This document shows positions 63,734-64,000 of a stretch of 64,000 nt of DNA, one piece after another. Position numbers and translations under genes: made by a program. The notes under the pieces were generated by a model. The model was not told the origin of the DNA. It ran no database searches and saw nothing but the letters and a program-made list of their open reading frames with translations. Origin of the DNA: Dryas octopetala (lineage: Eukaryota > Streptophyta > Magnoliopsida > Rosales > Rosaceae); contig OY992833.1 of assembly GCA_963921425.1 (NCBI GenBank), forward strand, positions 32,908,698 to 32,972,697, given 5' to 3'. The stretch's first letter is position 1, and the number at the start of each line of letters is the position of its first letter.

Positions 63734-64000
63734 CTGCAATCAGGAATCAAAAGAATATAACATGAAGTCCATAAACCATTGAGCAGTATGTAGATGCATA
63801 TTACAGCAACACACGGGACTTAATGCCAGACAGGAAGTTTATTCTAACACATATACACTTTTCCCTTTTACAGGCAAGAATTTATCTGTCTCTTGAAATT
63901 AAATTCTTGTCTAAAAGTGGAAAAAGTATCATCTTAAGCCGTATTCTGTAACCTTATAATCACAAGTCACGTCCAGTCTATTTCTTACAGGGAAAAGAAC
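63734..64000. other. Intron sequence at the right edge
   Basis: Upstream of the first visible F-box/WD40 exon; no further exon could be recognised before the window ends. Confidence 0.4.

Overview
This window looks like nuclear DNA from a flowering plant, most likely a woody eudicot (inference). The genes have many short exons with GT..AG introns, the non-coding DNA is AT-rich, and the space between genes is full of small DNA transposons, copia remnants, Helitron ends and an Au-type SINE. Several proteins closely resemble known plant proteins. No bacterial, organellar or viral gene is visible.

Layout: (1) 1-8351, minus: the 5' two-thirds of a SEC31 COPII coat gene, 15 exons seen, running off the left edge. 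(2) 10349-11512, minus: a frameshifted glyoxalase/VOC-family gene, probably a pseudogene, followed by a CCA/CCG simple repeat. (3) 11.6-14.4 kb: a hairpin repeat, a MITE holding a regular array of near-palindromes, a Tourist-like MITE and a decayed copia gag. (4) 14836-32261, minus: a complete 22-exon MED13 gene (about 1,970 codons), with an Au SINE and a 9-bp-TSD MITE in its introns. (5) 32990-33670: a hAT-like element. (6) 35021-37596, plus: a two-exon UPF0390/DUF2462 gene whose intron holds copia and LINE-like debris. (7) 37.6-47.4 kb: a hAT-like element, a MULE-like MITE and Helitron ends, with a captured thioredoxin-domain exon. (8) 47488-50614, plus: a choline-transporter-like membrane protein gene with five exons. 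(9) 51.7-55.8 kb: two sister hAT-like elements and related MITEs, one nested in another. (10) 59244-59876, minus: an intronless NAA10 N-terminal acetyltransferase gene. (11) 61124 to the right edge, minus: the 3' part of an F-box/WD40 gene with a three-copy repeat in an intron.

The genes do not form a pathway. They are ordinary housekeeping genes: vesicle coat, Mediator kinase module, ribosome-linked acetylation, membrane transport. Four of their upstream regions carry telo-box motifs (AAACCCTA), and two also have TGGGCY site II motifs, as is common for growth-linked plant genes. The most unusual structures are the six-unit near-palindrome array at 11.9-12.1 kb, the Helitron segment with a captured exon, and the nested hAT/MITE block at 51.7-55.8 kb. 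Exon borders were read by eye from homology, reading phase and GT/AG signals.
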